A stretch of DNA of 55,808 nucleotides, taken from the NCBI GenBank assembly GCA_018269055.1, contig JAFDVI010000050.1, positions 1-55,808 of the forward strand, given 5' to 3'. The DNA is from Acidobacteriota bacterium. Lineage in GTDB: Bacteria; Acidobacteriota; Blastocatellia; RBC074. The position numbers and the translations under genes were made by a program. This document shows, in pieces, positions 16,482 to 25,684 of the stretch (position 1 is its first letter; every line of letters begins with the position of its first letter). The notes beneath the pieces are model-generated. The model was not told where the DNA came from, made no database searches, and saw nothing but the letters and a program-made list of their open reading frames with translations.

Positions 16482-18020
16482 CTATTGCAGCGTAACGAGG
16501 ATCAGAACTAAGCCACGGCCGGACTTCAATTCAGTCATCGCTTTGCCGAGAATCGCGCCCTGCGCCTTGGCGTGATTCGTGGCTTTCATTGCGTGGCCGG
16601 GGACTGGAGAGGTCGTCAGCAAATCGCCTGGCCGAATTGCGCCGTAGGCGGTGTCCACCCAACAGTAAACGCGCCCACTGATTGCTACAGGCTGGTTCCC
16701 ATCGGCGACTGAGCCTTGTTGGCCCATAACCAGCCCCGGCTTGACGGCCCCGGCACCGCTGATGACGCCCGCCACACGGCGGTCGTAGGCGCGGGTGCTG
16801 AGTCGCAGTTTGCCCGGGCTGGCCGCATCAATCGAAACAACCATGCCTGCTTCAACCTGCTTCGCCGCCGCTTGGCTGCTAGTTGCGGTGACGTTGACAT
16901 CGAAGTTTTCGGAAAAGTCCGCGCCCCCGGTGATTTGAACTACCGCCGTTCTGGTCGTACCGGCAATGTCAAGCCTCGCCTGCGGTGTGACCGTCCCGAT
17001 CCCGACGTTGTTCGTGCCCGACTGTATTACCATCCCAACCCCTCCGAGCAATCCTGAGGGATTAAATTGGAAACCATTGCTCCCGTATATGAGCAAACCC
17101 GCCTTGCCCGAATTGGTATCGGTTAAAGAGATTGCCGGTGCGGAGCTGACAATATCTAGTTGAAAAAACGGAGTGCTGGTTCCAATGCCGACATTGCCAG
17201 TGCCAGTGATGCGCATCTTTTCCGACGCAGGGTTCCCCGCAGCAGCGGCGAAAAACATCGTGTCAATATTGCCAGTGGCGGGTTGTCGTTGAATCCGCAT
17301 GCCGCCCAGTTCGGAGTTGAAAAATGTACTTCGGGCAAAGAAGTCTACGATTTCATCGGCTATCAGGGTCGTCGTTTCACCAAGGATGCGAACCGGATTT
17401 TGGCCTTTGGCGTGGATCACTCCATCGGTGACGGCTGTTCCGGTGCCAATTCCCAGCGTGCCGCCAATCACACCATTGCCGCTAATGTTAAAATTTGAGG
17501 ACGCTTGTTGTGTGTTTGTGTTCTGGATGTAACTGGTGCTGTTCGTCGGCAGACTGCCGATTTGTGTACTGGATACGCATCCCGTGCAAGCTGCCGACAG
17601 GCCATCTGCCGCCGCTGCGTTGGCGCTTTTGATTGAGTATGGCGTCGAATTGATGGGCTGGCGCGGGTTGAGTGTGGTGAAAGCCCCTGTGCTGGCGCCG
17701 GGTCGGACTCCAATTTCCAGCCAGCGATTCGCGCCGGGAAAGGCCGATGCGCCGAAATCGAGCGTCACACTGAAACTGCCGCTGGTCACTGTGACATCGT
17801 CCCGCGTTAGAGTAGAACCAACCTGGTTGCCATTGCTCAGCGCATCAAACAGACGGAATTGAAGATCGTAAACGCCAGTGGCCGGATTGCCTGCGTCGTT
17901 CAGACGACCTTGGTAGGTAAAGGAAGTGGTCTGCGCTCGCGCCAAATTGATATTGATTATGATAAAGAACAGCAGCGAAACCAGTTGAGTGAAATAAGAG
18001 TGACTGATCCGTTTGGCCAT
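16482..18020 (-). CDS. Exported surface protein, paralogue A (tail-fibre-like)
   Basis: A 512-aa protein with signal peptide VSLLFFIIININLARA. The first about 130 residues (TTSFTYQGRLNDAGNPATG through LEIGVRPGASTG to TPYSI) are nearly the same as in the next upstream gene. A middle part of short GIGT-type turns (GNVGIGTSTPFFQLDI, NNVGIGTVTPQARLDI) resembles phage tail-fibre or adhesin beta-helices. The C-terminus (about 380-512, GGADFSENFDV to SGRGLVLILVTLQ) includes RVYCWVDTAYGAIRPGDLLTTSPVPGHAM-like text found before or in place of S74-type chaperones in fibre-like proteins. AAGGAGC precedes the ATG. Adhesion or matrix function is inferred only. Confidence 0.7.
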   Translation of the reverse strand: MAKRISHSYFTQLVSLLFFIIININLARAQTTSFTYQGRLNDAGNPATGVYDLQFRLFDALSNGNQVGSTLTRDDVTVTSGSFSVTLDFGASAFPGANRWLEIGVRPGASTGAFTTLNPRQPINSTPYSIKSANAAAADGLSAACTGCVSSTQIGSLPTNSTSYIQNTNTQQASSNFNISGNGVIGGTLGIGTGTAVTDGVIHAKGQNPVRILGETTTLIADEIVDFFARSTFFNSELGGMRIQRQPATGNIDTMFFAAAAGNPASEKMRITGTGNVGIGTSTPFFQLDIVSSAPAISLTDTNSGKAGLLIYGSNGFQFNPSGLLGGVGMVIQSGTNNVGIGTVTPQARLDIAGTTRTAVVQITGGADFSENFDVNVTATSSQAAAKQVEAGMVVSIDAASPGKLRLSTRAYDRRVAGVISGAGAVKPGLVMGQQGSVADGNQPVAISGRVYCWVDTAYGAIRPGDLLTTSPVPGHAMKATNHAKAQGAILGKAMTELKSGRGLVLILVTLQ

Positions 18021-18068
18021 AGTCTTTGCTCCTTGAGTTATCAGTAACGGAATAATTGCTCGCTTTGA

Positions 18069-19934
18069 TTACGGTCGGTTGGATTGTGTGACTGGCCGAG
18101 CCAATGATTTGATTTGCTCGCGCCGTTCCTTCATCCGCGTCATTAATTCCGGATCGCGCGCACTTTGCTCGCTTTTTTCTTCGGGCTGACCGAAGAGTTC
18201 CGGATGTAAGTAATGTCCGCGCTCTTGCGAAGGTTTTTCTTCTTCAACGACGACGCGATGCTGATTTGCCCAGGCATCTTGCCTGATCCCGGTTACTTGC
18301 CAGGAAACTTCTAACCCGGGACGCCCGCCAGCAATCTTAAAGCGATTGCCCTGAATCTTTTTTGCGATATAGACCGGCGCGTAATCGCCGAGGCAAGTAA
18401 GTTGATAACGGAAATCCCTGTTAAGCGCCTGAAAATAGGTAGGCAGTTCCACTTCTGCTTCACCGTTGGCTCCCAGCGTCACAACCCCGTCGTAAAGGTT
18501 CTTCATATCCGGCGATTCGATCGCCACGTGATAAAGGTATTTGTTCTCAGGATCGAGCGGGTGATCAATCTTGAACGACTTGGATGCTGCGGTCAGCCCA
18601 CCTGTCACATTCACATTTCCGACGAATCTGGCGGCGAGGTAGTTACCAATAGGCCGGACGAAAAGCATCTCTTGTCCGATGCTGGCAAACGCAGTCCCGA
18701 TGCCGACCCTGCCATCCGCCGTGATTCGCAACACTTCCCCAAGCGGATCGCCAATAACGTTATCCCTGGTGTAGATAATAATGTCGGCGGTTTCTCCAGA
18801 AGCATCCGGGTGATGAACTGCGCTGATGCGCGCTGTGGGGGCACCACCAGCCGTATCATAGGTGGAGAAATCAATATTGGCAGATGCCCCAAGACCGCCT
18901 GCGCCATTCATCAATGTCAGGGTTGGACCGGGAGCAGATGCCGCATCCATACGCAGGTGCAAGAGTGACTGTGGGATACTCGTCCCAATCCCGACATAGC
19001 CGTTGCCGGTGATGCGCATTTTTTCCGTAGCGGAGTTACCCAACTGCGCGGCAAAAAACAGAGTGTCAATGTTGCCGTTCGCTTGCCGCTGAATGCGCAT
19101 CCCACCCAAATCGGAGTTGAAGAGCGAACTACGCGCAAAGAAATCCACCGACTCGGTGCCGGACAGGGTGGTGGTATCACCGAGGATGCGCACGGGACTG
19201 ACGCCTTTGACGTGCAGCGACCCTGCCGGGTTCGACAGACCGATGCCGAGCGAACCGCCGATCACCCCATTGCCGCTGATGTTGAAATTGCTCGCAGCCT
19301 GCAACGCCATGCCGTTTTGAACATAGTTGCCACTCCCTGCCGGGATACTCGCCACCGGAAGTGTGCCGGTGACCTTGCTACCGGCTACATCATTGATCTT
19401 GGCATCCGTCACGCTGCCATCGGCAAGCTTGGCTGTCGTGACCGCACCGTTCGCCAGCGTGGTCGCGCTTTGCGTACCGGTGACATCCCCAGCCAGGCTG
19501 CCGCTTAAATTCATTGCCGAGTTGGCTGTAACCGCATTCAAACTTTGGATGGAATAGGGCGTCGAAGTGATGGGCTGGCGTGGGTTGAGCAAGCTGAACG
19601 TGCCCGTACTGGCACCGGGGCGAACGCCGATTTCCAGCCAGCGGTTGGCGCCGGGAAAGGCCGTCGCCCCAAAATCGAGCGTCACGCTGAAAATCCCATT
19701 GTTTACTGCCACATCATCACGGACGAGTGTCGAGCCGACCTGATTGCCGCCCCCCAACGCATCAAGCAGTCGAAATTGAAGGTCGTACACGCCGGTGGCT
19801 GGGTTACTGCCGTCAGTCAAATAGCCTTGGTAGGTGAAGGAAGTGGTTTGTGCAGTCGCTGAACCGACCACGAGCAGGATCAGCATCGAAATCAATATGA
19901 ATTTCCACCATTCGATCCGAGAACTTCTAGGCAT
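18069..19934 (-). CDS. Exported surface protein, paralogue B (tail-fibre-like)
   Basis: A 621-aa protein starting at ATG 19934 behind GGAGGAAT; an upstream in-frame ATG at 19976 lacks a site. A signal peptide ILISMLILLVVGSATAQ precedes the TTSFTYQGYL domain shared with paralogue A. Between them there is an extra insert of VTDAKINDVAGSKVTG-type repeats (about 140-190), then the same GISNP/GIGTS turns. The C-terminal 180 residues differ from A: KSFKIDHPLDPENKYLYHVAIESPD, FRYQLTCLGDYAPVYIAKKIQGNRFKIAGG and a charged tail with ERREQIKSLARP. So the two genes share modules but have swapped C-termini. Function unknown. Confidence 0.7.
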   Translation of the reverse strand: MPRSSRIEWWKFILISMLILLVVGSATAQTTSFTYQGYLTDGSNPATGVYDLQFRLLDALGGGNQVGSTLVRDDVAVNNGIFSVTLDFGATAFPGANRWLEIGVRPGASTGTFSLLNPRQPITSTPYSIQSLNAVTANSAMNLSGSLAGDVTGTQSATTLANGAVTTAKLADGSVTDAKINDVAGSKVTGTLPVASIPAGSGNYVQNGMALQAASNFNISGNGVIGGSLGIGLSNPAGSLHVKGVSPVRILGDTTTLSGTESVDFFARSSLFNSDLGGMRIQRQANGNIDTLFFAAQLGNSATEKMRITGNGYVGIGTSIPQSLLHLRMDAASAPGPTLTLMNGAGGLGASANIDFSTYDTAGGAPTARISAVHHPDASGETADIIIYTRDNVIGDPLGEVLRITADGRVGIGTAFASIGQEMLFVRPIGNYLAARFVGNVNVTGGLTAASKSFKIDHPLDPENKYLYHVAIESPDMKNLYDGVVTLGANGEAEVELPTYFQALNRDFRYQLTCLGDYAPVYIAKKIQGNRFKIAGGRPGLEVSWQVTGIRQDAWANQHRVVVEEEKPSQERGHYLHPELFGQPEEKSEQSARDPELMTRMKERREQIKSLARPVTQSNRP

Positions 19935-20173
19935 CAGAGATTCCTCCAGGATTGGGAACTGGCTGCAGGCAAACATTCCGAATTGACTCGTTTCCTGCGA
20001 TCAATCGCCATCCGAAATCGAATACTTCTTTGCTCTTACGACGGCGAGATAAATACGCCAGCCACAGCAACGCCGTCACTAGGTAGGTTTGCAGTTATTT
20101 CAGGTAGAGCGCGCCGAGTGAATTGCCAAGTGTTTTGGGAATCCGATGGCAAGTGGTAGCAAAGAAAGTGAGG

Positions 20174-20845
20174 TCAAATGAGGCGGTTTCGCAGCGCTTT
20201 GGCGACGGCTTCGGTTTTGGAATGCACGTGCAGTTTGTCGTAGATGCGTTGCAGATGAAAAGAAATAGTGTGCGTGGTGACACCGAGTTCCGCCGCCGCA
20301 GTTTTGTAGTTGTGGCCTTCGGCAAAGAGCGTAAGCAAGCGGATTTCATGTGGTGTCAATTGTTCAGCAGGAATTTCCGGCGGGTGAATCTCTCGAAACA
20401 GTTTGATGACTTTGTGCGCAACTTCCGGCGACATCGGCGCACCGCCGCTTGCGGCTTCTCGTAAACTTTCCAGCAATCGCGCGGGTGGGGTTTTCTTCAG
20501 CAAATACCCGCTCGCGCCCGCGCACAGCGCATCAAAAATCCGTTCGTCGTCATCGTATACGGTGTGCATCAGCAGCGTCAGTTGCGGGTAGCGATCTTTC
20601 AAAATCCGTATGCCTTCGATGCCGCTCATTCCCGGCAGCCCGACATCCACCAATGCAACATCGGGTAAATCGTTCCCGATTTTATCCAAGGCTTCTTCCA
20701 TCGTTCGGAAGCTGCCCGTACAGCGAAACCCTTCGGTGCCGTCAATCATAATGGCCAGACATTCGCGGAACTTGCGCTGGTCTTCGACAACCGCCACTTT
20801 GACAGGATTGGGAAATGAAGAATTGGCTTGGATCGAATCGGACAT
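20174..20845 (-). CDS. NarL/FixJ-family response regulator
   Basis: A 223-aa regulator. The receiver domain is at 15-130: acidic pair ED at 21-22, phospho-acceptor D67 in VALVDVGLPG, T94 in HTVYDDDERI, and the lysine of GYLLKKTP. The C-terminal LuxR-type helix-turn-helix is at about 158-223 (LTPHEIRLLTLFAEGHNYKTAAAELGVTTHTISFHLQRIYDKL). It lies 136 bases downstream of a matching kinase on the same strand and is almost certainly its partner. Targets are unknown; the surface-protein run immediately downstream is an obvious candidate. Confidence 0.93.
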   Translation of the reverse strand: MSDSIQANSSFPNPVKVAVVEDQRKFRECLAIMIDGTEGFRCTGSFRTMEEALDKIGNDLPDVALVDVGLPGMSGIEGIRILKDRYPQLTLLMHTVYDDDERIFDALCAGASGYLLKKTPPARLLESLREAASGGAPMSPEVAHKVIKLFREIHPPEIPAEQLTPHEIRLLTLFAEGHNYKTAAAELGVTTHTISFHLQRIYDKLHVHSKTEAVAKALRNRLI

Positions 20846-20911
20846 AAAGATTTCCGAGCAGATTTGTAACCTGGACGCCCAGACATATACCCAGCGTGGT
20901 TGACCAAGTCA

Positions 20912-20927
20912 CTAGGAAAGTTCCTAG
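20912..20927. promoter_or_regulatory. Short perfect dyad between kinase and response regulator
   Basis: CTAGGAA-AG-TTCCTAG, seven-base arms with a 2-nt centre, 67 bases upstream of the response regulator start. The tight spacing suits an operator better than an RNA terminator. It could be an autoregulation site; untested. Confidence 0.35.
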
Positions 20928-20981
20928 CGTTGAAGAAAATCGGGAATCGCTGGCAATGGTTTTCACGCTCGCCGCGGGAAT

Positions 20982-23900
20982 TCAACCTCGGCGACCGAGC
21001 GGCACTTTCACAATCACAGTGGTTCCTCCGCCCGAACTCGCTTCAAACTTTCCACCCAACTTTTCGGCACGCTGACGCATACTCATCAAGCCGTTGCCAT
21101 CGTTCGTGGCGGAGGTGTCAAAGCCTTTGCCATTGTCCCTCAACGTCAATGTCAGCCAGCCCGTCGCAACTTGTAACTCGATCTCCGCCATTGTGCATTC
21201 GGAATGCCGGGCGATGTTGTTGATGGCTTCTTTGAAGATCAGAAACACCTCTCGTCGAGTGTCTGTGTCCAATCTGGAATTCTGCTCTTCGTCCGGGGCG
21301 GAAAACTTAAAGACGATGTTGCGGGCACTGAATACTTCGCTGGCAAAACGGCGCATGCGTTTGGTCAGGTCGCGGACATTATCCTTTTGAGGATTGACCG
21401 CCCAGACGATGTCGCTCATGGAATCCACCAACTCGCGCGCGGTGCCTGCGATCTGCGAGAGCGATTCGGCGACCCTGGTGTTTTCTCCGTGTGTCCGCAG
21501 CGTGACTTCGCTCAGCATCGCAATCAGCGAAAGGTTGGAGCCAATGTCGTCGTGCAGATCCGTGGCAATGCGCGTCCGTACCCGTTCCAATTCCACCAAC
21601 CGCCCGACGCGATAGCGATACAGCGCGTAAAGCATAAGAGCCAGCGTAGTAATAGCCATCAACAGAAACCATGTCCGTTGCCAGACAGGCCGCAGAATCG
21701 TGAACGCAAACACGGCGGGTTTCTGGCTTTCCGTTCCTTCGGCGGTAATGGCTTTGACCAGAAACCGATATGCGCCAGGCGCCAGATTGGCGAAATCCAC
21801 TGTGCGTTGCGGGGTCGGCTCGCTCCAATTGTTCTGCGCGCCTTCGAGTTTGTATTGATATTTCAACTCTTCGCCGAGGCTGGCGCCTAATCCGAGAAAA
21901 TCAACGCCCACTTGTGTCTGTGAAGCTTCGAGCGTCAAGGCAGGCAAGTGTTCTTCGCCAAGTTCGGAAACAGGTTGTTTGACGCTCGCCACCCGCAAAC
22001 CCGTCAACAAAATGGTTGGAGCCTGGCGCGGTTTATCCGGCTCTGGAACCAGTCGAGCCAAGCCATGTCCACCAAACCATAATGAGCCTTGGGCGTCACG
22101 CGTTGTAAATTGAATGACGCCTTGTGGCAACCCGTCAGCGGAAGTGTAGTGTTTGATTTGCCCCGTGTTCGGATTTATCCGGTCAACCCCTCTTCCATGA
22201 GTGACGTAGAGGCGTCCGGAGTTGTCTTCGGTCAGACCGAGTATGCTGTCGGTGGCCAGACCTGATCTGCGGTTGTACCAGACGACTTTCAATTGCGCCG
22301 CGTTGGGGTCGTCAATACGTCCGACACCGTTCAGCCTGCTTGCCAACCAAAGCCTGCCCGTACGGTCGAAATAGAGGCTATTGGTCGCGTCATCTGAATG
22401 TTCGCCATTGATCGGCAGTAGGGCAAATTGACCGGCCCGATAACGCATCAAACAAGAATGATTGTAAAACCCCGCCCACAAGGTTCCATTGTCGTCTTCA
22501 GTAAAGCACGTCAATGGAACTTTAGCATCAGCAGGTAGATCGGTCTCCCGCTTTAGTTTGTCAGTGTAGTCGCGCAACTTTTCTGTGCGACGTTCCCATA
22601 TCAAGACTCGCCCGGAATACATCGTGCCGATCCAGATATTGTGATGCGAGTCTTCGTAAAGACGAAAGACTTCGGCATCCGGGATAGGGACAGCGCGTGG
22701 TTGAACGGATGAGAGTTGCTCAAGTCGGGAAACCTTGGGAAAAAGATACGCCGCTTTTTTGTCCGAAGGGAACCACCAACGACCTTCCTGATCCGAGATA
22801 ACAATCTGCCCACCTCCCCAGCCGGTGCCCACATTCGACGGTATATTCGGAGTGACCGAAGTGAACCTGACGCCATCAAAACGGTTAATCAAATGAATGC
22901 CGCGCAGGCCCTTTCTGTCCGCACTTTCGACCGGTTGTTTCGTGATCACAAACAGTTCACCAGTGTGTGAGGCGAAGATTGTAACGACGTTCGGCTGTGC
23001 CAGCCCGTCGTCTTCAGCGTAGCGAACAAAGCCGCTGCGAGTAATCTTTTTGACTCCCCGAGAAGTCGCAAGCCAAAGGTTGCCTTCGCCGTCTTCACAC
23101 AAACTAAAAGTGCTTTCATCGCTAAGCCCTTGCGCCGCCCGATAGACGCGGAATTGCGGCATGGCGGAAGCCGGGTCGAAACTGGCAGTGCCATCCGTCG
23201 TTCCAATCCACAGCTTGCCGTCCGAACTTTGATAGAGCGAGGAAATCCAATTGGTCGGCAAGCCGTCTTTTTTTCCATAACAACGGGAAAAGATCGAGTG
23301 ATGTAAGTCGGGGTTCGAGGCAAGCGAACACAAGCCGCCATCAATGCTCATGCCCGCCCAAATTTCGCCTTCCCTGGTTTCAAGCAGTGTAACGATGGCT
23401 TCATTCTCACGATGTTCGCGCCTGGTTTGGTAATGTTCCAGGTCTCCCTTCGGCGTGATGCGGTTAAGCCCCTGATAAAAATCCATTCCGACCCAGAGAT
23501 TTTGCCGCTGATCCTGGATGATAGCCAAAACGGATAAAGGCAAATCTGAGCGCTCTTTTGGCAAGTCGAGGCGATGAAACACGCCTCTGCCATTGCTTTC
23601 TTCAAACCAATACAATCCATCATCTGTCCCGCACCACAGCTTTTCTTGCGCGTCTTCGAGCAGAACCGTGATATTGCGGGAGCTTTTTTCTTCCGGCCAG
23701 TAGGACACAAACATTGGCGCGACAGGGTTGCGTTCAGCGGGTTGTAGATTGGCAGCACCGCGCTTCCCTTTTGGATTAAACCGCGCCAGTCCATTTTCTG
23801 TGGCAATCCAGACTGCGCCTGCGCGCGTTTCGATCAGATCATTGACGGTCCGATGCGGTAATCCGTCGTCTGTCGTGTAATTGGTAAAGCCGTATCCATC

Positions 23901-24137
23901 AAAACGCGACACCCCATCCGCCGTGCAAAACCATAAAAAACCGCGCGAGTCTTGCCGGATCCGGCGGACTTCGTCGCGCAACAATCCATCGGCAGTCGTG
24001 TACGTTCTGACCGGCAATTGTTCGGCAGAAACAGTGCTGAGCCAGAATACCCAGAATACAGAGACAACTCCGCAACATAGCGTTATCGAGACAGCATAAG
24101 CATGTTTGATTGGCGATTGATGTGACTGTTTCGGCAT
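20982..24137 (-). CDS. Hybrid-free sensor histidine kinase with two-component regulator propeller
   Basis: A 1051-aa membrane sensor. After an N-terminal membrane segment (SITLCCGVVSVFWVFWLS), residues about 45-740 are a series of Reg_prop blades (for example GLPHRTVNDLIETRAGAVWIAT and similar VWIGT/LWFGG turns), giving a large periplasmic propeller. A Y_Y_Y domain follows at about 745-810, then a second membrane helix (about 823-841). The HisKA_3 phospho-acceptor is H862 in ATDLHDDIGSNLSL, and the HATPase has FKEAINNIARHSE, DNGKGFD and GNGLMSMRQRAEKLGG. No receiver domain is fused; the regulator is the next gene. The ATG at 24137 is taken; a GTG at 24143 is possible. It follows trmO by 21 bases. 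Confidence 0.93.
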   Translation of the reverse strand: MPKQSHQSPIKHAYAVSITLCCGVVSVFWVFWLSTVSAEQLPVRTYTTADGLLRDEVRRIRQDSRGFLWFCTADGVSRFDGYGFTNYTTDDGLPHRTVNDLIETRAGAVWIATENGLARFNPKGKRGAANLQPAERNPVAPMFVSYWPEEKSSRNITVLLEDAQEKLWCGTDDGLYWFEESNGRGVFHRLDLPKERSDLPLSVLAIIQDQRQNLWVGMDFYQGLNRITPKGDLEHYQTRREHRENEAIVTLLETREGEIWAGMSIDGGLCSLASNPDLHHSIFSRCYGKKDGLPTNWISSLYQSSDGKLWIGTTDGTASFDPASAMPQFRVYRAAQGLSDESTFSLCEDGEGNLWLATSRGVKKITRSGFVRYAEDDGLAQPNVVTIFASHTGELFVITKQPVESADRKGLRGIHLINRFDGVRFTSVTPNIPSNVGTGWGGGQIVISDQEGRWWFPSDKKAAYLFPKVSRLEQLSSVQPRAVPIPDAEVFRLYEDSHHNIWIGTMYSGRVLIWERRTEKLRDYTDKLKRETDLPADAKVPLTCFTEDDNGTLWAGFYNHSCLMRYRAGQFALLPINGEHSDDATNSLYFDRTGRLWLASRLNGVGRIDDPNAAQLKVVWYNRRSGLATDSILGLTEDNSGRLYVTHGRGVDRINPNTGQIKHYTSADGLPQGVIQFTTRDAQGSLWFGGHGLARLVPEPDKPRQAPTILLTGLRVASVKQPVSELGEEHLPALTLEASQTQVGVDFLGLGASLGEELKYQYKLEGAQNNWSEPTPQRTVDFANLAPGAYRFLVKAITAEGTESQKPAVFAFTILRPVWQRTWFLLMAITTLALMLYALYRYRVGRLVELERVRTRIATDLHDDIGSNLSLIAMLSEVTLRTHGENTRVAESLSQIAGTARELVDSMSDIVWAVNPQKDNVRDLTKRMRRFASEVFSARNIVFKFSAPDEEQNSRLDTDTRREVFLIFKEAINNIARHSECTMAEIELQVATGWLTLTLRDNGKGFDTSATNDGNGLMSMRQRAEKLGGKFEASSGGGTTVIVKVPLGRRG

Positions 24138-24158
24138 GCCCACTCTATTTTGGATGGA

Positions 24159-24578
24159 TCAAAAATCCTTCGCTCCCACCACAGGTTTTATATCAACCAC
24201 AGGCGTGCCGTCTATCGCTTCGATGGGGCCAATCTGCAACCTGTCCGCGTTGATTGCCAGCACCTTCACGCGGTGCAGCCCGATGGGATTCGGGCGATCC
24301 GGCGAGCGCGTCGAAAACACCCCGGTCAGCGGATTGGCGTTATTTCCTCTGGGATGCACTTTGAGCACATCCCTGCGCGCTTGATGAAGCCAGGTGAGAA
24401 TGATGATCTCGTCTCCGACCTGCATACGATCAAGCCCTTCGGCATATTCTGGATTCAATTCCAGAACGGCGTTAGGCGCGCCGTCCGTGTAAAACAACGG
24501 CGCGTCTTCTCTGGTTTTGAGTTCAGATCGAATTACTCCAATCGGTCCGATGCAGAATGTTTCCAAATTCCCTCCCAT
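24159..24578 (-). CDS. trmO: tRNA N6-threonylcarbamoyladenosine methyltransferase TrmO
   Basis: A 139-aa protein of the TsaA/TrmO (UPF0066) family, which methylates t6A37 in tRNA using SAM. The family motifs are clear: N-terminal PIGVIRSELKT, central VHPRGN, and GVFSTRSPDRPNPIGLHRVKV, followed by EAIDGTPVVDIKP. Length is that of the single-domain bacterial type. It lies head to tail with the kinase gene and is divergent from tRNA-Leu, whose promoter region it shares. Confidence 0.9.
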   Translation of the reverse strand: MGGNLETFCIGPIGVIRSELKTREDAPLFYTDGAPNAVLELNPEYAEGLDRMQVGDEIIILTWLHQARRDVLKVHPRGNNANPLTGVFSTRSPDRPNPIGLHRVKVLAINADRLQIGPIEAIDGTPVVDIKPVVGAKDF

Positions 24579-24692
24579 CAGAGATGTCGTTGGTTTAGGC
24601 GGCGAGTGGTTGGCAATCGTTCAATTTTCGCTCCAAAACGTAATGTTCAAAGATAAAGGCAGCAGGGTTGTTTGCACAGTTTTGGTGACCTC

Positions 24693-24721
24693 TTGACCGA
24701 CCATCGGTCGGTTCATATAAT
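24693..24721 (+). promoter_or_regulatory. Sigma-70 promoter of tRNA-Leu with operator-like dyad
   Basis: TTGACC (24693-24698), a 17-base spacer, and TATAAT (24716-24721): almost ideal housekeeping promoter. Most of the spacer is a dyad: ACCGACC (24696-24702), ATC, GGTCGGT (24706-24712). Transcription would begin about 24728, some 50 bases before the tRNA. The dyad resembles a TetR-type operator by form; no such regulator is in the window. Confidence 0.8.
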
Positions 24722-24778
24722 CGCCCCGCTTTCGATCAAGGCCTTTCAATTTCAAACGGTCATGGTCGTTGACAAAGT

Positions 24779-24865
24779 GGGGACGTGGCGGAATTGGTAG
24801 ACGCGCGGGTCTCAAAAACCCGTTACCTTACGGTAGTGTGGGTTCGATTCCCACCATCCCCACCA
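24779..24865 (+). tRNA. tRNA-Leu (anticodon CAA)
   Basis: An 87-nt class II tRNA. The D-arm region is TGGCGGAATTGGTAGACGC; the anticodon loop CTCAAAA is closed by CGGGT/ACCCG, giving anticodon CAA (UUG codons). The long variable arm has an ACC/GGT stem, the T arm is GTGGG-TTCGATT-CCCAC, and the 3' CCA is encoded (24863-24865). The acceptor stem GGGGACG/CATCCCC has one C-A mismatch at pair 6:67. Confidence 0.95.
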
Positions 24866-25083
24866 TCTTCTTTCCTCTCAACAATCAATTTCCAAATTAT
24901 CACAATCGCTCTTCGGTTCAGAAGTTTGGGTGTAGGCGTGTCAAAACAACGAGCGCTGTCGAGGCTTACCGTCGAAAACAGACCGGCCTCCCAAAGAAGG
25001 CGAAATGGCGTTTTCGTGAGCGATGGTTGGGTCAAAATCAGCTTTAGGGTCAAGCTCGGTTTCAACCATTTGTACAAAACGAT

Positions 25084-25626
25084 TTAGACGGCGGAAGCCC
25101 CGATTTTGTCTGTGTCGCCAAGTTTGGCGGCATCCAATGAGGTTCGTAGAAAATTGAGGGTTTGGTCGTAAGTTTTTAGCGGCACCGGAAAAGGATGGCG
25201 ATCTTTGCCGCCGTGCGCAAAGGAAAAACGCGCAGGATCGGAAAACCGGCTTGGCGTGCCGTGCGCGACTTCGGCAACCAACGCGAGCGATTGCAGCGTT
25301 CGTGGCCCCAGATTTTCCGTCAGCAAAAGTTCGGCGAAATCATGCAGATCCCGTTCATAAGCAACAGCCAGCACGGCTCCCAGCCGTTTCAAGTCAACGT
25401 TTCGTTCGCGGACTTCGTGGTGAGCGGGCAATCGCAGATGGCGGGCAATTCCTAAAATCTTCTCCGGGTTTTCATGCGTGATGTCCAGCATCGCACTTTG
25501 CGCAGGTTTCGCCCGGGCATCCACCAAGTTAAGAATCGTTCCCTGATTCTCTCCGACGATGCCGGTGTGCGGTTCGGCGACAAAGTCTTGAACGTTTGTT
25601 GAGTGCCAGTGATACCGACGAGCCAT
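25084..25626 (-). pseudogene. Truncated DUF763 protein (C-terminal half only)
   Basis: The 180 residues match the second half of DUF763 (COG1415) proteins: ARRYHWHS, FVAEPHTGIVGE, LNLVDARA, LPAHHEV, VDLKRLGAVLAVAYERD, LGPRTLQSLALVAEVAHG and FSFAHGGKDRHPFPVPLKTYD. Complete family members are roughly twice as long, and the N-terminal half is missing. Reading upstream in the same frame meets TGA ten codons before the ATG, with no family-like sequence there. The P-ATPase gene ends 58 bases upstream, so the missing half was lost, perhaps when that gene was placed here. The ATG may be fortuitous; the product is probably non-functional. Confidence 0.75.
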
Positions 25627-25684
25627 TCCGCAGAGCTTCTTGTCACAACCTCTTCAAAAACGAATGGCAGGAATTCGGGCGTGG

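Noticed and set aside
24769..25087. Two ORFs over tRNA-Leu
   Set aside because: They translate the tRNA and its flank; the RNA gene explains the sequence.
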